A stretch of DNA of 37,915 nt, from contig JALHON010000011.1 of assembly GCA_022842985.1 (NCBI GenBank), forward strand, positions 1-37,915. Reading direction: 5' to 3'. The position numbers were made by a program, and so were the translations under genes. The DNA is from Acidobacteriota bacterium. Lineage in GTDB: Bacteria > Acidobacteriota > Vicinamibacteria > Vicinamibacterales > UBA2999. The notes below the pieces were generated by a model that searched no databases, was not told where the DNA came from, and saw only the letters and a list, made by a program, of their open reading frames with translations. Below are positions 32,862-37,915 of the stretch, in pieces (position 1 is the first letter of the stretch; the number at the start of each line of letters is the position of its first letter).

Positions 32862-34028
32862 CTACGCGAGCAGTTGACGCACGGTGTGCAGGTAGATCCG
32901 GAAGGTGGGCGCCAGGGTGGCCAGGTCGATGCACTCATCGGCGGCGTGCATGTGGCGATAGCGCACGCCGAACCCGCTCGTGGCCGGCACGCGCTGTTCG
33001 CTCAGGAAGTTGGCCACGCTCGAGGGCCCGGCCACTGCCGTGGGCACCGATTCGCCGAGCTCGTGCCGCGCGGCCGCGCTCAACGCCTTCACGAGCGGCG
33101 CGTCGTCGCCGAGGCGATACGCGGGCCATCCGCCGTGCACCTCGATCGTTGTTGCCGGTGCGTCGTGTGCCGCATCCAGGCGCTCGCAGACACGCGCCAG
33201 CAAAGCATCCGCATGGTGACTGGTGAAGTGCGGCGTCACGCGCAGATCGACGTCGACCTCGCAGCGGTCGGGCACACTCGAGAACCCCTCGCCGCCAGCG
33301 ATGCGGGTGACGGTGAGCTGCGGTCCGATGGCGAACTCGGCGCTGCCCGGCGGCAATTCCGCGGCGGCGGCCCGAAGCTGCGCGACCAGGGCCGCGGCTC
33401 GATCGATGGCGTTCACCCCGGCCCGGCGTGACGACCCGGAATGGGCGGCGACGCCGCGCACTGTCACCGTTGCACGATGGAAGCCACGGCAGCCCACCAC
33501 GATCTTGTCGTTGCCGGGGTACCCCAGCATGGCTCCAGACGGGCGCAGCGTGCGGCCGTGCGCCTCCCACCAATGTCGCAGGCCGCCGAACGCACCCGAG
33601 TGCTCGTCGACGTCGAAAACAAAAGCCAACGTGCCGCGCGCCGGCCGCTGGCGCACGAGTTCGGCCGCGATCTGGCAGAAGACGGCCACGCCCGCCTTGC
33701 TGTCGGCACTGCCCCTGCCGTAGAGCCAGCCGTTCTCGATGGTGGCCGAGAGCGGGTCATGGCGCCACGATCCGGGATCGCCCAGCGGCGCCGTGTCGAG
33801 CGTGGCGTTGAGCAGGTAACACGGGCCCTCGTGCTCGCCTCTCACCTCGCCATACACCGCCATCGGCCGTCCGTTGGCGTGCAGCACGCGGGCGTCGACC
33901 TGGTGGCGCAACAGCCACTCATGCACCTCACGGACAATCGGCGTGAAGTCGCCGCAGCCGTCGTGGCTGTCGATGGCGACCAGCGCCTGAACGTGCGCCG
34001 CGAGGCGGGCGTCAAGCTCAACCTGCAT
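32862..34028 (-). CDS. M20/ArgE-like hydrolase with an altered metal site
   Basis: The 388-residue protein aligns with the M20 family (ArgE/DapE-like): YGRGSADSKAGVAVF (Asp109 as bridging ligand), FDVDEHSGAFGG (Glu142 as general base), GVAAHSGSSRRAGVNAIDRAA (dimerisation-domain His) and HMHAADECI (C-terminal His). Two usual ligands differ: the GHxD motif reads NATLD (Thr76 for His), and the second Glu of the usual Glu-Glu pair is His143. The GEPT-like site reads GYPGN. It may hold one metal instead of two. The ATG at 34028 lies 7 nt after TACCAT; an in-frame ATG at 34037 is the alternative. It precedes the patatin gene. Confidence 0.86.
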   Translation of the reverse strand: MQVELDARLAAHVQALVAIDSHDGCGDFTPIVREVHEWLLRHQVDARVLHANGRPMAVYGEVRGEHEGPCYLLNATLDTAPLGDPGSWRHDPLSATIENGWLYGRGSADSKAGVAVFCQIAAELVRQRPARGTLAFVFDVDEHSGAFGGLRHWWEAHGRTLRPSGAMLGYPGNDKIVVGCRGFHRATVTVRGVAAHSGSSRRAGVNAIDRAAALVAQLRAAAAELPPGSAEFAIGPQLTVTRIAGGEGFSSVPDRCEVDVDLRVTPHFTSHHADALLARVCERLDAAHDAPATTIEVHGGWPAYRLGDDAPLVKALSAAARHELGESVPTAVAGPSSVANFLSEQRVPATSGFGVRYRHMHAADECIDLATLAPTFRIYLHTVRQLLA

Positions 34029-34035
34029 CCCGGCC

Positions 34036-34041
34036 ATGGTA
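34036..34041 (-). promoter_or_regulatory. -10 box for a leaderless M20 transcript
   Basis: On the minus strand TACCAT ends 7 nt before the ATG at 34028. The last two bases of the box fall in the alternative start codon. Confidence 0.45.
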
Positions 34042-34077
34042 GCGCGGGTGCAAAGCGAAGTTCGTGGGAAACGCGAC

Positions 34078-34103
34078 GTAGCAGCCTGCGACGGCAGGCC
34101 TAC
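34078..34103. repeat. Intergenic hairpin between uma2-like and M20 genes
   Basis: GCCTGC (34084-34089) pairs with GCAGGC (34094-34099) around GACG, and GTAG/CTAC pair outside a 2-nt bulge. It lies 8 bp after the Uma2 stop, so it may terminate that gene, or be a dispersed intergenic repeat. No second copy is in the window. Confidence 0.45.
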
Positions 34104-34110
34104 CGTCCAG

Positions 34111-34692
34111 TCAGAGAGACGGCCGGAAGAGCGTGCGGATGTCGATGCCGCACCCTGGCAGCAGCGGCGTGGTGAGTGTGCCGCCGTCCTCTGCGGTGAG
34201 CTCCTCAACCCGGGCCAGACGTCCCTCGGCCGTCGGCCGGAACACCTGCACGGTGTCGAGTTCCGGGTCGACCAGCCAGTATTCACGGACACCGACCTGT
34301 TCGAAGAGCCGCCGCTTGATCTGCGCGTCGCGCTTCCGCGTGCTCTTCGACATGACCTCGACCACCAGTGCCGGCGCGCCCTGGATGTTCTTCTCGGTCA
34401 TGATGCCGGCCTGATCGCTGGCGATGAAGAGCAGGTCTGGTTCGACCACGTCGTAGTGCGAGAGCACCACATCGAGTGGGGCCAGGAACATGCGGCCGGC
34501 CTCGGGGTGCTGCTGCAAGTACACGAAGACCGCACCGAACAGCCGGCCGACGAGATCCTGATGACGCAGCCGCGGCGACGGGGTCACGTAATGCACCCCG
34601 TCGATGAGCTCGTGCCGCTTCCCGTCGTCTGGGAACAGCAGGAAGTCGTCGTACGTGAGCCGCGTGTCGACGGCTGGCGCCGCTGGACGCAT
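34111..34692 (-). CDS. Uma2-family (DUF820) putative endonuclease
   Basis: The 193-residue protein has the Uma2 restriction-endonuclease-like fold: LTYDDFLLFPDDGKRHELIDGVHYV, the PD-(D/E)xK-type centre VEPDLLFI followed by PALVVEVMSKST, and RRLFEQVGVREYWLVDPELDTVQVFR. The Asp of EPD and the Glu of VEV are the expected catalytic residues. The family is widespread, especially in Cyanobacteria and Acidobacteria, and its biological role is unknown. GGGGAGG 5 nt upstream favours the ATG at 34692. An ATG at 34710 lies 6 nt after TACACT, so the transcript may start there, giving either an 18-nt leader or a leaderless start six codons earlier. Confidence 0.88.
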   Translation of the reverse strand: MRPAAPAVDTRLTYDDFLLFPDDGKRHELIDGVHYVTPSPRLRHQDLVGRLFGAVFVYLQQHPEAGRMFLAPLDVVLSHYDVVEPDLLFIASDQAGIMTEKNIQGAPALVVEVMSKSTRKRDAQIKRRLFEQVGVREYWLVDPELDTVQVFRPTAEGRLARVEELTAEDGGTLTTPLLPGCGIDIRTLFRPSL

Positions 34693-34716
34693 CCGGTCCT
34701 CCCCGGGCATGAAGTG

Positions 34717-34722
34717 AGTGTA
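34717..34722 (-). promoter_or_regulatory. -10 box of the Uma2 gene
   Basis: On the minus strand TACACT ends 6 nt before an in-frame ATG at 34710, placing the likely transcript start on that codon. Confidence 0.45.
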
Positions 34723-34842
34723 ACGCTGCCCACGCTCGTCGGTATAGCGAGCGCCGTGCCAGCCCGACTTTCTGCGTCAATCTCGCCTGACGGGCGTAGA
34801 TTGTGGGGAATCTGCGACGCGTCGCGGAGCGCGACTACTCAG

Positions 34843-34980
34843 CTATAGCAACGCGTGACGCAGCCCGCCCAGTCGCGTTTCCGCGGAAACGTCCAGACTG
34901 TGGTCACGCTCCAAGTAGTCGATCAGATTCCGGAACGGCACGCAGGTCCCGACGAACACGGGGTTCCGCCAGGGATTTCT
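34843..34980 (-). pseudogene. Remnant of a DUF433-type antitoxin, broken at a palindrome
   Basis: On the minus strand the frame reads NPVFVGTCVPFRNLIDYLERD and then HSLD. This matches the core of DUF433 proteins (relatives have PVFxGTRVPxxxLxDYLExGxxLDxFL). The match stops at LD, where Val-Ser-Ala-Glu-Thr encoded by the palindrome CGTTTCCGCGGAAACG begins, followed by eight unrelated residues and a stop at 34843-34845. The N-terminal part of the family is also missing; upstream lies the end of the lipoprotein gene with no start codon in between. DUF433 proteins are usually antitoxins paired with PIN-like (DUF5615) toxins, and no such partner is present. Confidence 0.68.
34876..34891. repeat. 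Palindrome, copy 3 (16-bp core)
   Basis: CGTTTCCGCGGAAACG is the core of the 18-bp palindrome found twice in the DUF222/HNH gene, 28 kb away. On the minus strand it is again read as Val-Ser-Ala-Glu-Thr, at the break point of the DUF433 remnant. Confidence 0.85.
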
Positions 34981-34994
34981 GGGTCGTGGGCCGG

Positions 34995-35612
34995 CTACAG
35001 GCTCTTCGCCAGCGTCAGCAGCTTCACGATCTTCTCGTCGTTGCTGCTCTTCAGTTCAGACACGAGCAGCTGAATCTCTGCCTGGCCCTTCACCAGGTAC
35101 AGCGACACCGTGCCGGTGCCACGGTTCGTGTAGGCCGAGGGGCCCAGCTCAGGGTGCGCCTTGTAGGTAGGCTCGCCCGCCATCGTCTCGCCGCGCGACT
35201 TCAGGTTCGCCTGCGCCTTGGCCTCGCTGGCCACCGTGTTCACGAACACCTGAACGGAGTGTGTGGGCTGCGTCTTGGCGAATTCGATCGTGCCTACGCC
35301 GGCTTCGTACTCGCAGCGCGAATCCCACGCGTAGCCGCTCATGCGCGGGTCGAGCTTCGACTTCAGCGTGAACGTCAGCCCCGGATAGAGCGCCGAGACT
35401 TCGTCGAGCGTGATGAGGTCGCACGCCACCACGGGGGTGGCGGCCTTCACCGCCTCGAACTCCGGGTCCGTGGACGGGGCACTGGCCGGCGCCGCCGGGG
35501 CCGCGGAGGAGGCGGCCGGCGCTGCCTGGTCAGTAGCCGGGCCACTGGAGCACGCGGTGAGGGTCAGGGGCAGGGCGACGGCGAGGACGGTGAGACGAAG
35601 TGATGCGGTCAT
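34995..35612 (-). CDS. Lipoprotein of unknown function
   Basis: The 205-residue product has a lipoprotein signal with the lipobox LTAC (LAVALPLTLTACSSG), then an Ala/Pro/Ser-rich linker (about residues 24-48), typical of a membrane-tethered protein. The folded part has two cysteines (VVACDLITLDEVSALYPG and DSRCEYEAG), similar in spacing to DUF3558-like lipoproteins of Actinobacteria, followed by FAKTQPTHSVQVFVNT and a C-terminal region with LYLVKGQAEIQLLVSELKSSNDEKIVKLLTLAKSL. The family assignment is tentative. The ATG at 35612 is the only one fitting the signal; the frame continues upstream without a plausible signal sequence. Confidence 0.78.
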   Translation of the reverse strand: MTASLRLTVLAVALPLTLTACSSGPATDQAAPAASSAAPAAPASAPSTDPEFEAVKAATPVVACDLITLDEVSALYPGLTFTLKSKLDPRMSGYAWDSRCEYEAGVGTIEFAKTQPTHSVQVFVNTVASEAKAQANLKSRGETMAGEPTYKAHPELGPSAYTNRGTGTVSLYLVKGQAEIQLLVSELKSSNDEKIVKLLTLAKSL

Positions 35613-36091
35613 GGGCGTAAGGTTGGGACGCGAGCGGCGACGTTGCCGCGGGCGGCTGAGATCATGATGATACGACTGGACCGGTGGTGTAGATACCGCG
35701 GTAGCCATCGCACACGCAGCGGCTGATATGCAAGGGAATGCCAAGCCAGACCGGCACGGACCGCCACGCGGCCCGCCACGGTGAAGAGCAGGCAACACCC
35801 ACAGTGCGCAGGAGCCACGGCGACACCAATGAGCTGTTGGAGCCGATATTCCACGACGGCTTCCAGACAACGGGCGTGGGCTGACTCTCAGGCGGTCACC
35901 GGCGCGATCGGCGTCCGCCCCGAATGGCCATCCGCAGCACGATTCGGACCTGCGATTCAATGACGTACCGTGTCAGGGCGAGCACAGTCCAGCCGGAGCG
36001 ATGACTTGACGAGCCTAGATGGACGCAGGACGGCTCCCTCTCGGATGGCCTCTGAAGGCCCTCTGGCGGTTAGAATGCGCTCGCAGGAGTG
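35613..36091. other. Gene-poor stretch left of the ABC-3C island
   Basis: I find no convincing gene here. Short frames on both strands lack recognisable domains, signals or ribosome-binding sites. Base composition drops from the right part of this stretch onward, so it probably contains the left boundary of a transferred segment. No tRNA or clear attachment-site repeat is visible. Near its right end TAGAAT (36071-36076) could be the -10 box for the gene at 36092. Confidence 0.5.
36071..36076 (+). promoter_or_regulatory. Possible -10 box of the ABC-3C operon
   Basis: TAGAAT precedes AGGAG (36085-36089) and the start region of the nuclease gene; a transcript start near 36083 would leave a leader of only a few bases. 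No -35 is evident. Confidence 0.35.
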
Positions 36092-37288
36092 ATGACCTCA
36101 CGACGCGCCCGTCGTTCGCCCCAAGTTCCAGCCCAGTTTCTTGGCTATTCGCTTCAGACAACTCGCGCGCTGGTGCGCCTGCTAAGCGCTCCGCCGGGAA
36201 GCTGCGTCTCTGTCGAGGTACTCGACGATGTCGCTCAATCCGGCGGCGGGGGGCAGGCGACGATGGTTCAAACGAAGAGCGTCGGACCGCGAACCAACCC
36301 AATCGCCGATCGGTCTCCCGAGTTCTGGAAGGCGCTAGCGAACTGGGTCCGCGCAGCACAGCAGTCAGACATCGACGTCGACAACACGGACTTCGAGATT
36401 TTCGTCTCAAAGAAACGGTCGGGAGGGATCGCGGAGTCTTTCGCGTCCGCTCGTACTGTCGCCGAAGCGCACAGTGCCCTCGTTGCAGCCCGGTCCGTCT
36501 TGGCGGAGCGGCCTAGAAGCACGCGCTCTGTGACGCATAGAGCGTCACCACTGTTGGCGCCACACCTAGACGTAGTCTTCGGCGATACGACTACTGCAGC
36601 GAAGGTGATCCGCCGCATGACATTGCAGTTCGGCTCCGGCCGCTCTTCAGCGGATGTCCTTCTCGCATTAGAGACAAAGCTGATCTCCAAACACGTTCTA
36701 CCACTGGTGGCGGTCCAAATGCTGGGCTGGGTGAAGGCCGCCATCGACGACCTCATCGAGCAACAGAAGCCGGCAGTGATCGCCACCGATGTGTTTCTCA
36801 CTGAGCTGCATGCCTTCGTTCGTCGCGTCGACCGCTTTGAGATCCTTAACTCGTTCGCACCGGCACCGACAAAGGAGGCGGTGGCCCTTGAGCTCCAGAG
36901 CCGGCTCTACGTCCGCCAACTGGAGCTGATCGGGTCTGACTACGACACGAAACTGTCCGCGGCCACCGACTATCTTCGGGCGGCGGTTGATCGATCGATC
37001 TGGGCCGCGAAGGGCATGGTGCACCGCGACAGCTTCGTGGATCTAGAGGATCGCCTGCGAAGAATCTGGCGCGCGAAGAGGCAAGCCGTCGCCATAAGCG
37101 CGGCACAACATGCGCCCGAGCATCGCGGCACACTTCTTTACTCGGAGTGTTGCCTCGTAGAGGCTGCGCTGGACGGAAGGCCCGTGCCGGCCCATTTCGG
37201 CCCTGGCTGCTTTCACTCACTGGCTGACGCACTCTCAGTGGGATGGCACCCAGATTTCGAGGCCCGACTTGGCGGTAAAGAGGAGTAG
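36092..37288 (+). CDS. ABC-three-component (ABC-3C) system effector: DUF4297-like nuclease with ABC-3C C-terminal domain
   Basis: The 398-residue protein begins with a nuclease-like domain resembling the dsDUF4297 group: QFLGYSLQTTRALVRLL, then VSVEVLDDVAQ (Glu42, Asp45/Asp46) and MVQTKSV (Gln60-Thr-Lys62), which fits the E...D...QxK arrangement of PD-(D/E)xK enzymes, and SPEFWKALANWV. The C-terminal third (LELQSRLYVRQLELIGSDYD, AATDYLRAAVDRSIWAAKG, DLEDRLRRIWRAKRQAV, and CFHSLADALSVGWHPDFEARL) looks like the C-terminal domain shared by ABC-3C effectors. Such systems are predicted anti-phage or conflict systems in which an ABC ATPase and a middle component control the effector. The start is ATG 36092, or GTG 36089. 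The gene lies 2 bp before the middle component. Codon use is less G+C-biased than its neighbours. Confidence 0.78.
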   Translation: MTSRRARRSPQVPAQFLGYSLQTTRALVRLLSAPPGSCVSVEVLDDVAQSGGGGQATMVQTKSVGPRTNPIADRSPEFWKALANWVRAAQQSDIDVDNTDFEIFVSKKRSGGIAESFASARTVAEAHSALVAARSVLAERPRSTRSVTHRASPLLAPHLDVVFGDTTTAAKVIRRMTLQFGSGRSSADVLLALETKLISKHVLPLVAVQMLGWVKAAIDDLIEQQKPAVIATDVFLTELHAFVRRVDRFEILNSFAPAPTKEAVALELQSRLYVRQLELIGSDYDTKLSAATDYLRAAVDRSIWAAKGMVHRDSFVDLEDRLRRIWRAKRQAVAISAAQHAPEHRGTLLYSECCLVEAALDGRPVPAHFGPGCFHSLADALSVGWHPDFEARLGGKEE

Positions 37289-37290
37289 AC

Positions 37291-37794
37291 GTGAGCGTCT
37301 TGTCTAGAGAGGTCGATGCGGTCCAGAACCCGGCGCTGGCGTCCGTGTTGCTGTGGCGTTTCAGTGTCGCCTACGCGAGCGTCAGACAATCACCGGCTAC
37401 TACTCCCGTGCCAGCGCTATTCGTAGTATTGCCCCTGCTGTTCGACGAACACACCGCGAGCATGATCGCCACGACCAAGACCGCGTCAGGCCTCCGGCGG
37501 TTTGCGGGCAAGTTCACCGAGTCCAAGAATGCTCAGACCGACATCCTTCTGACGCTCGAGCGCCGAGCGAAAGCGTTGCGACCTCAGACACTCGAGGCTC
37601 TTGCGTTCGCCCTGAAGGGCCGCCTGCTGTTTCTGGACACCGCGTCCGGGGAAGTTGTCGCCCTCTCGCAGGCCCCCCCGCTGTCTCTACCTGAATCCGT
37701 TAGGCCACTAGTACGCAACGCCGAGAAGGTGGGGGCATGGTCTGGCGCGCTCTCTCTTTTCGAGCTGTCGGCCACGCTCAGTGTGAACTTTTAG
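37291..37794 (+). CDS. ABC-3C system middle component (DUF6521-like)
   Basis: The 167-residue protein resembles the three-component ABC system middle component: QNPALASVLLWRFSVAYAS, PVPALFVVLPLLFDEHTASMIATTKTASGLRRFAGKFTES, TDILLTLERRAKALRPQTLEALAFALKGRLLFLDTASGEVVAL. This protein is thought to bridge the ATPase and the effector. AGGAG at 37281-37285 is 5 nt before the GTG start, and the upstream effector stop is 2 bp away. The ATPase gene normally comes next; here an ATG at 37796 directly after the stop opens only ten codons before an IS30-type sequence. Confidence 0.85.
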   Translation: MSVLSREVDAVQNPALASVLLWRFSVAYASVRQSPATTPVPALFVVLPLLFDEHTASMIATTKTASGLRRFAGKFTESKNAQTDILLTLERRAKALRPQTLEALAFALKGRLLFLDTASGEVVALSQAPPLSLPESVRPLVRNAEKVGAWSGALSLFELSATLSVNF

Positions 37795-37796
37795 GA

Positions 37797-37915
37797 TGTT
37801 TGAGATCAACTTTGAACTGCAACACTGACTACTGACCATAGAAGCATTCCTCCGGCGTGCGAAACCCCAAGCGCTTGCGTGGGCGGCGATTGAGGTGCTG
37901 GGCGATGCGGTCACA
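37797..37915 (-). mobile_element. IS30-family insertion sequence, transposase 3' end (runs past window edge)
   Basis: Sequence immediately after the middle-component stop reads, on the minus strand, into the end of an IS30-family element. The left boundary is placed at about 37797, because bases up to there continue the middle-component operon and the terminal sequence ...GTTGCAGTTCAAAGTTGATCTCAAAC follows the transposase stop. The exact end cannot be fixed without the other terminus. Confidence 0.7.
37829..37915 (-). CDS. IS30-family transposase, C-terminal fragment (window edge)
   Basis: Reading leftward from the window edge the frame ends with RIAQHLNRRPRKRLGFRTPE and ECFYGQ, stop at 37829-37831. 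LNxRPRKxLGxxTPxE is the characteristic C terminus of IS30-family transposases (DDE integrase core). Only 28 residues are visible. The element is inserted in opposite orientation to the ABC-3C genes, and an ABC-3C ATPase gene or its remnant would be expected on its far side. Confidence 0.85.
   Translation of the reverse strand, partial: CDRIAQHLNRRPRKRLGFRTPEECFYGQ

Noticed and set aside
29842-34028. Patatin locus as a CBASS-type defence system
   Set aside because: No nucleotidyltransferase, sensor or accessory gene is adjacent; the partner is an M20 hydrolase.
1-37915. CRISPR arrays, tRNA and rRNA genes
   Set aside because: No regularly spaced repeats and no tRNA-like cloverleaf or rRNA segment were seen by eye.

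Overview
The window is a high-G+C bacterial chromosome segment with short intergenic gaps and many start/stop overlaps. The gene content suggests a free-living soil-type member of Acidobacteriota, possibly Vicinamibacteria-like: an acidobacterial-style VWFA/TPR pair, DinB, YdeI, Uma2, creatininase-family and patatin-like proteins, and secreted FG-GAP/Fn3 proteins. No rRNA or marker gene is present, so this placement is an inference. I see no tRNA, rRNA, CRISPR array or origin.

Layout. 0-1.2 kb: a truncated MocR/GntR regulator divergent from a flavin split-barrel protein, with a GGGGTCAGACCCC-type inverted repeat between them. 1.2-5.8 kb: a secreted protein, two tandem gp19-like tail-tube proteins without the rest of an injection system, a TPR protein coupled to a VWFA protein, and DinB. 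5.9-7.3 kb: a DUF222/HNH endonuclease gene carrying two copies of an 18-bp palindrome. 7.4-10.1 kb: an EamA exporter and a gamma-glutamyltransferase, divergent with starts 18 bp apart. 10.2-14.8 kb: a tightly coupled four-gene operon (membrane-anchored PDZ protein, TlpA-like thioredoxin, ABC ATPase, ABC permease) that I cannot match to a named system. 14.8-16.0 kb: a Fic protein under a recognisable sigma-70 promoter embedded in operator-like repeats. 16.1-20.6 kb: an outer-membrane barrel protein, a secreted FG-GAP/Fn3 protein and an amidohydrolase. 20.7-26.1 kb: a five-gene operon (creatininase family, ketopantoate-reductase family, SDR, M20 peptidase, APC permease) that reads as uptake and breakdown of a small amide or peptide. 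26.1-29.8 kb: two type II toxin-antitoxin modules around a serine hydrolase and a DUF3592 protein, then YdeI. 29.8-35.6 kb, minus strand: a patatin-like protein with an M20 hydrolase upstream, a Uma2 nuclease, a broken DUF433 antitoxin and a lipoprotein. 36.1 kb to the end: a lower-G+C island with two genes of an ABC-three-component (ABC-3C) conflict system, cut by an IS30-family element exactly where its ATPase gene should begin.

Three cross-cutting signals stand out. First, at least seven first genes or candidate starts have a TANNNT box 6-7 nt before the start codon, which points to widespread leaderless transcription. Second, the palindrome ACGTTTCCGCGGAAACGT (or its 16-bp core) occurs three times, always read as Val-Ser-Ala-Glu-Thr, and one copy sits exactly where a DUF433 gene is broken. 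Third, the ABC-3C/IS30 junction at the right edge is the best candidate for a defence system worth following beyond the window.
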